From JAHJDS01 sp964569795 (lineage in GTDB: Bacteria > Desulfobacterota > Desulfarculia > Desulfarculales > JAHJDS01), in contig CAZMVB010000016.1 in NCBI GenBank assembly GCA_964569795.1, positions 1 to 64,000 on the forward strand: 64,000 nucleotides of DNA. Direction: 5' to 3'. A model generated the notes under the pieces. That model was given only the letters and a program-made list of their open reading frames with translations. It searched no databases and had not been told where the DNA came from. Each line of letters opens with the position of its first letter. The stretch's first letter is position 1. Both the position numbers and the translations under genes were made by a program. This document shows positions 28,763 to 40,356 of this stretch, in pieces.

Positions 28763-30380
28763 CTTCATCATCTACTTTGTCGTGGCCGTGATCGTTTACA
28801 TGATCGCCCCCGGCGACCGTCCGCCCCGGATGGGCTGGGAGGAGGCGGTCCTGGGCTGGACCGCGGTTTACGCCGTCTTCACCCTTTTCTGCCGGCTCGC
28901 CCTGGCCCGGCTCAGCCGGCGCCTCAACCGGGCGGCGCGGCAAGGCTTGGACGGGGACGGTCCCCGGGAATATTACCGAATCCTGGTTTTCTTGTCAGTG
29001 GGGGCCATTGCCGCCTTCGGCGTCCTGTCCCACGGACTGGAACTCCGGGCCTTTATCGGACAAGTGCCGGGGGTGGGCGGGCTGTCCAGTTGGCAGGGCC
29101 TGGTCGGATTGACCGGGTTCATCTTCCTGCTGATGATCGTCTGGTATCTGGCCTGGCCGGTTCAACGCCGGGTCTTCGGCGAAGGGGTGTCCCGGCGGGG
29201 ATACGTCCTGGGGCAACTGCGGCTGGCCGGACCGATCATGGTCCCCTGGCTGGCGCTGTCGGCCGTTTACGACCTGCTGGAGTCCGTGCCCTGGCCCTGG
29301 CTGCACCGGTTCATCAACAACCCGGCCGGGGTGCTGACCCTGTTCGGGCTGGGCGTCCTGGCCGCGGCCTATTTTTTTCCGATCCTGGTCCGCTGGGTCT
29401 GGGGCCTGAAACGAATGCCCGACGGCCCGATGCGGGACCTGGTCGACGGATCGGCCGTCCGGCTGGGCTTCGAGCCGGCCGAGATCTTCCTGTGGCCCCT
29501 GATGGACGGCCGGGGCCTGTCGGCCGGGGTGCTGGGGTTTTTCCGGCGGACGAGGTATTTGCTGGTGTCGCCGGCATTGATCGACGCCCTGCCGGCCGGG
29601 GAACTGCAGGCCGTGGTCGCCCATGAAGCCGGTCACGTCCGGTACCGCCACGTCCGGTTCTTCCTGGTGATCCTGTTCGGTTACGGCCTGGCCACGGCCG
29701 TTCTGCTCGAGGCCCTCCTGCCCCTGGCGGCGGTGGCCGAGGTAACGCTCGGTTTCGGACCGGCCCGCCAGACCCTGAGCGAGGCGGCCACGACCCTGCT
29801 GGTCGGTCTGCCCCTGGTCGGGTTCATGGTCCTCTATTTCCGCTATCTGATGGGCTGGTTCATGCGCCACTTCGAGCGGCAGGCCGACGGCTTTGCCCTG
29901 ACCGCCCAGGGCGAGGCGGGGCCGATCGTCGCTTCCCTGGAGAGACTGGCCATCCTGTCCGGGCGGATCCGGAACCTGCCCTCGTGGCACCATTTCTCGA
30001 TCGCCCGGCGGGTGGGCTTCATCGACCGGGCCTGGCGTGATCCCTCCCTGATCGACCGTCACGACCGCCTGGTCCGCCGGGGTCAAATCGCCTTCATCCT
30101 GTCCCTGGTGCTCCTGGCCGGGATAGCCTTTCAACTCAGTTTCGGCACCTGGGGCGACGGGCTGCGGCGCTGGGCGACCGACGTTCGCGTGGAGTGGTTC
30201 GAGACCCTGGACCCCGGGGCCACGAGGCGGGCCCTGTCAGACCTGACCGGGGCCGCCCGCCAACCGGACCTGGTTTGGCCGGCCCTTCCCGGCGGCGGGC
30301 CTTCGCCGACGACGACCGGGCCCGTGCCGGGGAGATTTCCGGCGCCGCCCCGGCCCGCTTCCCCCCGGAGGGGTCCCTGA
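28755..30380 (+). CDS. Membrane-embedded M48 family metalloprotease
   Basis: The 541-residue protein has about seven hydrophobic helices and the zinc protease motif HEAGHVRYRH, with the downstream acidic ligand in FERQADGFAL. It resembles Ste24/HtpX-type integral-membrane proteases that act in membrane-protein quality control. Translation starts at GTG 28755 inside the last codons of the amidohydrolase gene. The last 60 residues are Pro/Arg-rich and probably disordered. Confidence 0.87.
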   Translation: MFNFIIYFVVAVIVYMIAPGDRPPRMGWEEAVLGWTAVYAVFTLFCRLALARLSRRLNRAARQGLDGDGPREYYRILVFLSVGAIAAFGVLSHGLELRAFIGQVPGVGGLSSWQGLVGLTGFIFLLMIVWYLAWPVQRRVFGEGVSRRGYVLGQLRLAGPIMVPWLALSAVYDLLESVPWPWLHRFINNPAGVLTLFGLGVLAAAYFFPILVRWVWGLKRMPDGPMRDLVDGSAVRLGFEPAEIFLWPLMDGRGLSAGVLGFFRRTRYLLVSPALIDALPAGELQAVVAHEAGHVRYRHVRFFLVILFGYGLATAVLLEALLPLAAVAEVTLGFGPARQTLSEAATTLLVGLPLVGFMVLYFRYLMGWFMRHFERQADGFALTAQGEAGPIVASLERLAILSGRIRNLPSWHHFSIARRVGFIDRAWRDPSLIDRHDRLVRRGQIAFILSLVLLAGIAFQLSFGTWGDGLRRWATDVRVEWFETLDPGATRRALSDLTGAARQPDLVWPALPGGGPSPTTTGPVPGRFPAPPRPASPRRGP

Positions 30381-30436
30381 ACCCGGGCCGGGCCCGGAAA
30401 ATCGACCGGCGCGGTCCAAAAGGAGCATCGACCGAC

Positions 30437-30985
30437 ATGTCCGCCGCGAATCCGCTCCGTGACGCTGACCTGCTCGACCTGGCCCGCGGGCGGGGCGCGG
30501 CCAAGGCCCGGATCATCGACCCGGCCCGGGTGATCGTGTCCCAGGCGGTGGCCTTCAAGTGCCGTTACGGCTGCCCTGAATTCGGACGGTGGCGGACCTG
30601 CCCGCCCCACTCGCCCACCCCGGACCAGACCCGGCGGCTCCTGGCCGAGTATCAGCGGGCAATCCTGATCCGGTTCCGGGCCCCGCTGACCGCCGGTTCC
30701 AAAACGCCGATCATGAAGGAACCCCAGCGGGCCCTGGCCAGACTGGAGCGGGACCTGATGCGCCGCGGCGCGCCCCGGGCCCTGGCCCTGGGCATGGGCC
30801 GCTGCTGGCAGTGCGACACCTGCCGCCTGGAACCGGGCGCCTGTCTCCACCCCGAGGTGGCCCGGCCCAGCATGGAGGCCTGCGGCATCGACGTCCTGGG
30901 CACGGCCGACCGTGTCGGCCTGAGCGTGGCTGCCTGGACCGAGGGCGACAGCGAGGTGGATCTGGTGGGGATGGTTTGCATCTAA
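30437..30985 (+). CDS. DUF2284 cysteine-rich metal-binding protein
   Basis: The 182-residue protein has several cysteines in the spacing of DUF2284 proteins: FKCRYGCPEFGRWRTCPPHS near the N-terminus and MGRCWQCDTCRLEPGACLHPE in the C-terminal half. The family is predicted to bind metal, perhaps an iron-sulfur cluster, and is common in anaerobes; its function is unknown. AGGAG lies 11 bases upstream of the ATG. Confidence 0.85.
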   Translation: MSAANPLRDADLLDLARGRGAAKARIIDPARVIVSQAVAFKCRYGCPEFGRWRTCPPHSPTPDQTRRLLAEYQRAILIRFRAPLTAGSKTPIMKEPQRALARLERDLMRRGAPRALALGMGRCWQCDTCRLEPGACLHPEVARPSMEACGIDVLGTADRVGLSVAAWTEGDSEVDLVGMVCI

Positions 30986-31068
30986 ATTAGCACCAACCAT
31001 GTTGTTCTGAAGCACGGTCGTCAGCCGGTTGACCGGTCCCGTTGTAAAATAATCCCGAGGTGACAGGC

Positions 31069-31602
31069 ATGGCAACGCCCGATCCAGAAATCCTGTTCGA
31101 GGAGGAGCAGCGTTTTCGCCAGTGGTGGCTGTGGGCCGTCATCGCAACCCTGGACCTGGTGGTGGTCTTCATCTACGGATACGGCCTGGTCAAGCAACTC
31201 CTTCTCGGGCAGCCCTGGGGCAAGAATCCCATGCCCGACTGGCTGCTGATCGTTTTTTCGGCGGTGATGTTCGGCCTGATCGGGGGCGTCAACTGGCTGC
31301 TGGGGGCGGTGCGGCTGACGGTGACGGTTGACCGGACCTTTCTCCGGATCCGGTTCTTCCCCTTCAGACGGAGGCAGATTCCCCTGGAGGCCATCGCCCG
31401 CCACGAGGCGCGGACCTACCGCCCCATCCGGGAATACGGGGGCTGGGGGGTGCGCTGGGGTTTCGGGCGGCGGGGCCTGGCGTACAACGTCAGCGGGAAC
31501 CGGGGCGTGCAGCTCGAACTGATCGACGGCAAACGGCTCCTCATCGGCTCGCAGCGGGCCGATGACCTGGACCGGGCCCTCGGCCGGGCCCGGCACGAAT
31601 AG
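31069..31602 (+). CDS. Small membrane protein, unknown function (DUF6141-like)
   Basis: The 177-residue protein has two hydrophobic helices (about residues 20-42 and 60-80) followed by a soluble part with basic and beta-rich character (VTVDRTFLRIRFFPFRRRQIPLE, given here as a landmark up to RFFPFRR). A conserved Arg/Gly-rich segment reads GGWGVRWGFGRRGLAYNVSG. The layout resembles DUF6141 or PH-like membrane proteins. GAGGTGA precedes the ATG at 31069; a GTG three codons earlier is less likely. Confidence 0.75.
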   Translation: MATPDPEILFEEEQRFRQWWLWAVIATLDLVVVFIYGYGLVKQLLLGQPWGKNPMPDWLLIVFSAVMFGLIGGVNWLLGAVRLTVTVDRTFLRIRFFPFRRRQIPLEAIARHEARTYRPIREYGGWGVRWGFGRRGLAYNVSGNRGVQLELIDGKRLLIGSQRADDLDRALGRARHE

Positions 31603-31650
31603 CCCCCTAACGGCCGGGTGGTCTGAAAATCCTCCCGGCGGCCGGCCGGG

Positions 31651-33342
31651 TCACCTGATGCCCGGCAGCCGGTGCAGGAGCCCCCGAATCGTCCGGCCCG
31701 GTCCCTCGATCCTGATCCGGGGCGCCTTGACCCGGACCTTTTCCACCTTGGGTTTGTTGATCGTTCCGCCGAGGATGACCGTCACCGGCACGGGGACCCC
31801 CGGGTTGATGGCGTTGAGCACCGTGGCCGTCCGCCGCAGCTCCCGGATCGGGGGGACCTTCCGGACCGTGCCGCTGATCACGATCCGGAGCCGCTTCAGA
31901 TCGATGATCCGGCCGTTCTTGATAAAGAAGCTGCCCCACCCCAGGTGGATCGCGGCCCGGCGGATGGTGATCAGCTTCTTGACCAGATCCCCCTCGGCCT
32001 TGAGCAGGTGCGGGGAGACCTGGACGTTACCCTTGACCGTCATGGCCGGTGGTTTGAAACCCCGGCCCTCGGCCTTGATCCGGACAAAGGTGTAACGGGG
32101 CGCGGGCACGGCCTGCAAGGCCTCGGGCGGACCCAGGCGGGCGATGATCCACCGCAGGGGCACGTCCTGGATGGTCAGCCTGACCTTGTAACCCGGATTC
32201 TTGAAATCCTTGAGATCGGCCTCGACCCAGGCCTTGATCCTGAGGTCCTTGGCCGGTCGCGGCCCGGCGGCATTGGCCGGGACCTTTTTGGGGGCCAGTT
32301 GCCGGAGCAGCCAGACCCAGGGGAGTCCGGTCACCCGGCCCTCGAGCTGGACCACGGGCTTTAGTAATCGGCTGAAATTCCCGACGCCCGAGGCCGCCAG
32401 CTTGATTCCGCTCTGGCTGGCGTTGATCTCGAATTTCACCTTGGCCCGGGGCCCCTTGGCCTTCGCGGTCAAAAGGATCGGTGCCCGGGCGAACCGGTCG
32501 GGCAGCGTGATCCCGAAGCGGGCCAGGTCGGCCGCCTTGACCTTGATCGGCCCGGCCGTCAGGTCGATGTTCATCTTGGCCCAGTCCTGGATCGTACCGT
32601 TAGCCCGGATCGAGGAGTCCGTGGTCTGAATCGAGACCTTGTTCAACTCGATCCCCGTGGGAGTGAGGTGGACGCGGCCGCTCAGGTTGGTGATGGTGAA
32701 TCCGCCCGGATCGAGTCTCAGGGAGGTCTTGGCCGAGTCGAGCATGATGTCGGGTTTGTCCGGGGAGAAGACCCAGGCGAAGTCGGCCCTGACGTTGACG
32801 TTTTTGGCCGAGGTCCACGGCGTCGGAACGGGCAGCCGGGTCCAGGTGACCGTGCCGTTGGTCACTCTCAGGCCGTGGATGACCAGTTTCCAGGGCTTGG
32901 CCGGCGGGGGGCCCCGCTTGACCGGCGGAGGCGGGACCGGCTTCTTGGCCATCAGGTCCAGGGCGTCCAGGAAGACCTCGGGGTGTTCCAGATAGACCCC
33001 CTTGATGACGATTTCCTGGGAGAACAGGGGCAAGATCCGGGGTCGGAAACTGACCTTCTTGACCTTCAGGAACAGGCGCTTTTGCAGCGTCATCCGGCAA
33101 TCGTAGAGCGTCACCCGGCCAAAGGTGGAGATCTCGAGCCGGGAGAACTTGATCCCCACCCCGCTCTGGGCCTCGACCAGGGGCAGGTACTTGTTCGCCG
33201 CCCAGCGGATGAGCGGCGCCCGCAGGATGAAAGCGACGACCAGCAGGACGACGATCAGGCCGATGATGCTCAGGATCGTGATCTTGAGGCCCCGCCTCTT
33301 TTTCCTCGGCTTGGCCGCAGTGACATTGTTGTCCGACGCCAT
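31651..33342 (-). CDS. AsmA-like (DUF748-type) envelope protein
   Basis: The 563-residue protein starts with a basic segment and one transmembrane helix (about residues 20-42), followed by a long beta-rich region with AsmA-like features: SRLEISTFGRVTLYDCRMTL, KGVYLEHPEV, and a C-terminal GTINKPKVEKVRVKAP. Such proteins are anchored in the inner membrane with the rest in the periplasm, and several relatives take part in phospholipid transport to the outer membrane. Function here is inferred from that family only. Confidence 0.8.
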   Translation of the reverse strand: MASDNNVTAAKPRKKRRGLKITILSIIGLIVVLLVVAFILRAPLIRWAANKYLPLVEAQSGVGIKFSRLEISTFGRVTLYDCRMTLQKRLFLKVKKVSFRPRILPLFSQEIVIKGVYLEHPEVFLDALDLMAKKPVPPPPVKRGPPPAKPWKLVIHGLRVTNGTVTWTRLPVPTPWTSAKNVNVRADFAWVFSPDKPDIMLDSAKTSLRLDPGGFTITNLSGRVHLTPTGIELNKVSIQTTDSSIRANGTIQDWAKMNIDLTAGPIKVKAADLARFGITLPDRFARAPILLTAKAKGPRAKVKFEINASQSGIKLAASGVGNFSRLLKPVVQLEGRVTGLPWVWLLRQLAPKKVPANAAGPRPAKDLRIKAWVEADLKDFKNPGYKVRLTIQDVPLRWIIARLGPPEALQAVPAPRYTFVRIKAEGRGFKPPAMTVKGNVQVSPHLLKAEGDLVKKLITIRRAAIHLGWGSFFIKNGRIIDLKRLRIVISGTVRKVPPIRELRRTATVLNAINPGVPVPVTVILGGTINKPKVEKVRVKAPRIRIEGPGRTIRGLLHRLPGIR

Positions 33343-33460
33343 GGCAACCTTCCCCCTGTTAACCTGGTCAGGCCTTCATCCGCAGATAGGATATCTCCTT
33401 TAATTATCTCAGGTCAGGGGAGGGGCGTCCACTGCCAAGGCCCCGGGGCCGAAAAATAAT

Positions 33461-34150
33461 TCAGCCGTCGAACAGGCCTTGGTCCGCGAGAGGGGCGATG
33501 ATCTCGGGTGAATCATGGGCCGGCGAGTTGACCAGGGTCGAGACGGGGTAGGCCGCCATCTCGTCGGCCGGATAGGGCGTAAGCATTGGCAACAGCCGGG
33601 CCGGATCGCTGATTTCGGGATCGAGCCAGGCCGCCTGGGCCGGGGCGGCCAACAGGACCGGCATCCGGTCGTGGATCTTGGCCACCAGTTCATTGGCCCG
33701 GGTGGTGATGATGGTGAAGGTCTCCAGGACTTCACCCGTTGGCGGGCGCCAAACATCCCACAGCCCGGCCATGACCATGGGGCGTTCCCCTTTAAAAAAT
33801 ATCCTCCAAGGCCGCTTGGTCCGGGGGCCGGTTTTCTGCCACTCGTAAAAGCCGTCGGCCGGGACCAGGCAGCGGCGGCGGCGAAGGGGTCCCCGGAAGG
33901 CGGGTTTTCGGTCCAGGGTCTCGGCCCGGGCGTTGATCATCCGCCAGCCGGTCTTTTCCTCCTTGGCCCAGGCCGGGACCAGCCCCCAGCGCATCCGGGC
34001 CAGGCGCCGGTCGGGGTCGGCCACAACCACCATTGCCGGCTGACCCGGGGCCAGGTTGTAGCGGGGCTCGGGACCAAAGTCGGGCCGGGGCGCGCCCAGC
34101 TTTTCGGCCAGGCTGACGGCGTCCATGGTCTGGGCCAGTCGTCCGCACAT
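33461..34150 (-). CDS. yedK: SOS response-associated peptidase, SRAP family (YedK/HMCES-like)
   Basis: This family forms a covalent crosslink with abasic sites in single-stranded DNA through the N-terminal cysteine. The 229-residue product starts MCGRL, placing the catalytic Cys at position 2 after Met removal, and it carries RYNLAPGQ, NARAET, DGFYEWQKTG and IHDRMPVLL. The ATG at 34150 is chosen because the upstream in-frame codons would bury the catalytic cysteine. Confidence 0.92.
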   Translation of the reverse strand: MCGRLAQTMDAVSLAEKLGAPRPDFGPEPRYNLAPGQPAMVVVADPDRRLARMRWGLVPAWAKEEKTGWRMINARAETLDRKPAFRGPLRRRRCLVPADGFYEWQKTGPRTKRPWRIFFKGERPMVMAGLWDVWRPPTGEVLETFTIITTRANELVAKIHDRMPVLLAAPAQAAWLDPEISDPARLLPMLTPYPADEMAAYPVSTLVNSPAHDSPEIIAPLADQGLFDG

Positions 34151-34257
34151 CAGGTCGCTCCCGCCTCCCACTATACCCCATTCCCCGGGGGCGTGTCCGT
34201 TCGCCGAAACTCGATGCGGGCCGGCGACCTGTTCTATTCCCCGGGGAAAGTGCCCGC

Positions 34258-34286
34258 TTGTGACCCGTCACCGCAAGTGTTAAGAT
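34258..34286 (+). promoter_or_regulatory. Sigma-70-type promoter for the PAS hybrid kinase gene
   Basis: TTGTGA (34258-34263) and TAAGAT (34281-34286) are separated by 17 bp, 75 bp ahead of the kinase ATG. Confidence 0.5.
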
Positions 34287-34360
34287 CTATCCCGACTCAG
34301 GGAAACGGGGCCAGGCATTTCACGCCGGACCCCTGACCTGGTCAGGGTGGTGTCGGCGGC

Positions 34361-37492
<3,132 letters not shown>

Positions 37493-37571
37493 GTTCTGTT
37501 TTTACAAATATTCTTGGAAATGTGACTATTGTTAGCTGTTAGGATAAATTTGTTAGGTACCTCTATTAAGT

Positions 37572-40220
37572 TTACTTAGGGGGAGTACTTCTCTTTTCTC
37601 GACTATCCTTTGCCTTCTCTTGCAATACCTTCAAAGTTGTGAGAAAACTTTCCATTTCTTTCAAGTCGTCCTTCATTTCATTTACTTCCGGGTTATCAGG
37701 CTTGTCTGCTTCGGGGTGGTCATGAGCATCAGTTATTCTACAACACTTATCGTAACAGTTAGTGAATTGTAAAAATAAATCGTCTGTAAAAACTACCTTA
37801 TCCAAGTTCCTCGTTTTGACCTCCACATCGTACCTGCCAATGCATTTGTTGAATATTTTTTCCTCAATTATTTTTTCCCAAGTTGCCCTGAGTCGACTAT
37901 AATATCTACCCACCAACCTTTCGTATTCCGCCACATTTTTTTGTGCAAATTCTTCATTGGCTTTTTTTATTAAAGACTGCAGCTCCTGCTGCTTCTGTCC
38001 AACTGTCTTAGCTTTTATAGGCACATCCTCGCTAACCATTCCAATTTCGCCTCCAAATCTATTTACCGATTGTACTATTATGGGTACTCGGTATTCTGCT
38101 GCTTTCTTGTTTAACCTCATAAGAAAAACTATATCATGAGTAAATATGATTACTTGTCTTTTCCTTCCTTCATGAATAAGGCGACGTGCGACTAACTCCC
38201 TTCTTTTATGGTCCAAAGAGGATACAGGATCATCTAAAACAATTCCGCATTCGAAACCGCCTGCCTTCAATTCGGCCAAAAAGGACGATAAAGCAACCGC
38301 GCAGTGTTCTCCCTCGCTTAACACGGATGATAGATCGATTTCATGCGATACGCCATCGGGTACGAGCCTATAGAGAGTCTTTCCTTTCTTTCCTCTTATT
38401 TTCACCGTAAGAGGGATATTTTGGGCATGTAATTCCCTCAATTCCTCCTCTAAGACCGTAACCAGATTTTGAGTAGAGGCATGATTAGCAATTTCCTTTT
38501 GTGCAGATGTAATAACGCCCGTCTTTGTGTAGGACTCACATTTATCGATAAGTTGGTTAAACTCAATAGACTTCATTATTTTATTTATATCTTTGAGATA
38601 TACCTTTAGTTTTGCTCTTGCAACCAATGATTTTTGTTCAAATTCCATCTTTTTTCGCTCATCACTTTTTTTCGTATCTTCGTAATCGACGGCCTTTCTG
38701 ACTAACCCCCTGCATAGCCCCTTTAGCTCCTCTATAGGAATATCCTTAAGGTTAGAAATGGATTCAAACTCCCCTTTCTGCCTCAACCACTCCAACATCG
38801 TATCTCTTCTAGTTATAAGGGTCGGTATGCATGTTTCTACCGCCTTTTTTAACTTTAAATCCAGCTCTTCAATCTCCGCCAATAGTTCAGTGTCATCAGC
38901 GAGGGTTTTCACGTCTAAATTCTGTAGACGAAAATCTACACCCTTCAGTTCCAATCGTTTTGCATCAGCCTTTTTTTGTATATCTTCTTTAACAAACCTA
39001 AAAAAATTGTTGAGTCTGATTTTTGAGTGCTCATCAAGTATCTGTTGACATAAGACGCATCTTGAATCCTCGTCTGTCACGGGAAAATCCCGGTTCTTAT
39101 AGGCAACTTCTCGAGAATATTTTTCAGCGGCATAAAAAAATGTTTTCCATGGATCAGTGCCTACCCCTTCTAACGGTTGGCATTCGGAAAGTCTTTCTGC
39201 TGCGAGTTTGGCAGACTTTCCAGCGGCAGTTGTCTCTTCGTATAAAATTTTGTATTTGATAAGTGATTCATCAGATAAATCCACCTGAACTTTTTCAATG
39301 GAGTCTACCAACTTCCCGATTCTACTGGATTTTCTGCGAAGTGTTGCCGCCTCCTTTATTGGGTCATCTTTGGAAAAAATTTCTTCTAGTTCTTCAAGTC
39401 TGTGTAGTTCATTGTCTGACAACTCGGATAATCGAGCTACCTGTTCCGGGGGAGCCTTATCTAAGTCGCGCAATATCCTAGCCACTTCTGTCTCTTGATC
39501 AACATTCTTGAGGTCATCCGGAATCTCTTCCACTTTGGGTCTAATTTTGTCTAACATATCCCTTATCACATCAAAACATTTGGCCAGTTCGGTTAAAGAA
39601 TCTAGTTTATACGGCAAAAATTGAATTTCCGCTTCGGCATTGATGTATAATCGAGCACAATTCGAATCAAAAACAGCCAGTTCCTTTAGAAAATCGGGTG
39701 GCTCCTGTCCACTAATCCATTTGATAGTTTTCTCAGTCCCATTTACCTGTAATTCAAAATTTGCCTCCTGGAAGTCTGAGTCGGCGTCCTCATCGAATAC
39801 GTCAGGCAACAGTCTTTCCTCGATGTCTCTCGATCGACATACATTTTTTAGTACACGAGAATAACCAGATTTACCCGAAGCATTTTCGCCATATATCACT
39901 GTAACACCATCTGTTCCGAATTCAATTTTCTGCCGCGGCGCTAATGCATTTATATTCTGTAAATCATACATACTTTTCAAAATGACTTTAGGACCGCCTC
40001 TGGTTGGTACTCCGAAGTGTTTTCTTTCAACGGGTATAGGTTTTATTGGAGGATCAGTCTCATCAACGTGGCCATGGGAAGCAAGCAACATATTCAATAG
40101 TTCAGAATAGTCTTCTTCCGTCAAGACATCTCTCGTAACAATACGCCTCAACGCGTCTCTCTGCCAAAGGGGCAGAGTATTTGATAGATTAACTATTTCA
40201 TCAATCACATCAATAGACAT
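37572..40220 (-). CDS. AAA_13/Rad50-like ATPase with zinc-hook motif and C-terminal HEPN-like motif (RloC/PrrC-like candidate)
   Basis: The 882-residue protein is AT-rich compared with its neighbours. It has Walker A GENASGKS at residues 111-118, a long coiled coil with a Rad50-type zinc-hook CVLC (C388, C391), ABC signature LSEGEH (634-639), Walker B IVLDDP with D663-D664, D-loop SSLDH, and switch histidine FTHD (H695). The C-terminal region has R778-x3-E782 and R828-x4-H833 followed by D-H835, similar to HEPN or PrrC/RloC anticodon-nuclease active sites. A role in phage defence by RNA cleavage is inferred. Confidence 0.8.
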   Translation of the reverse strand: MSIDVIDEIVNLSNTLPLWQRDALRRIVTRDVLTEEDYSELLNMLLASHGHVDETDPPIKPIPVERKHFGVPTRGGPKVILKSMYDLQNINALAPRQKIEFGTDGVTVIYGENASGKSGYSRVLKNVCRSRDIEERLLPDVFDEDADSDFQEANFELQVNGTEKTIKWISGQEPPDFLKELAVFDSNCARLYINAEAEIQFLPYKLDSLTELAKCFDVIRDMLDKIRPKVEEIPDDLKNVDQETEVARILRDLDKAPPEQVARLSELSDNELHRLEELEEIFSKDDPIKEAATLRRKSSRIGKLVDSIEKVQVDLSDESLIKYKILYEETTAAGKSAKLAAERLSECQPLEGVGTDPWKTFFYAAEKYSREVAYKNRDFPVTDEDSRCVLCQQILDEHSKIRLNNFFRFVKEDIQKKADAKRLELKGVDFRLQNLDVKTLADDTELLAEIEELDLKLKKAVETCIPTLITRRDTMLEWLRQKGEFESISNLKDIPIEELKGLCRGLVRKAVDYEDTKKSDERKKMEFEQKSLVARAKLKVYLKDINKIMKSIEFNQLIDKCESYTKTGVITSAQKEIANHASTQNLVTVLEEELRELHAQNIPLTVKIRGKKGKTLYRLVPDGVSHEIDLSSVLSEGEHCAVALSSFLAELKAGGFECGIVLDDPVSSLDHKRRELVARRLIHEGRKRQVIIFTHDIVFLMRLNKKAAEYRVPIIVQSVNRFGGEIGMVSEDVPIKAKTVGQKQQELQSLIKKANEEFAQKNVAEYERLVGRYYSRLRATWEKIIEEKIFNKCIGRYDVEVKTRNLDKVVFTDDLFLQFTNCYDKCCRITDAHDHPEADKPDNPEVNEMKDDLKEMESFLTTLKVLQEKAKDSREKRSTPPK

Positions 40221-40257
40221 AAAGGATCTCCTCGAATGCCCAAATGTGTATTGTTAT

Positions 40258-40286
40258 ATAATATTATAAAATCTCAATGGGTTCAA
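40258..40286 (-). promoter_or_regulatory. Promoter of the AAA/HEPN-like gene
   Basis: Read on the minus strand, TTGAAC (40286-40281) and TATTAT (40263-40258) are separated by exactly 17 bp, with the ATG about 38 bp further down and GGAG in between. The island therefore carries its own promoter. Confidence 0.65.
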
Positions 40287-40297
40287 GAGGATTCGGC

Positions 40298-40328
40298 AAA
40301 AAAAGGGATCGGTAACGTAACCGATCCC
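40298..40328 (-). terminator. Intrinsic terminator of the acyl-CoA dehydrogenase gene
   Basis: A perfect 9-bp stem (GGGATCGGT at 40305-40313 with ACCGATCCC at 40320-40328) with a 6-nt loop is followed on the minus strand by seven T residues (40304-40298). It lies 29 bp past the acyl-CoA dehydrogenase stop codon. Confidence 0.88.
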
Positions 40329-40356
40329 TGTAAAATAAAGCAAGCAAAACAGCTCG

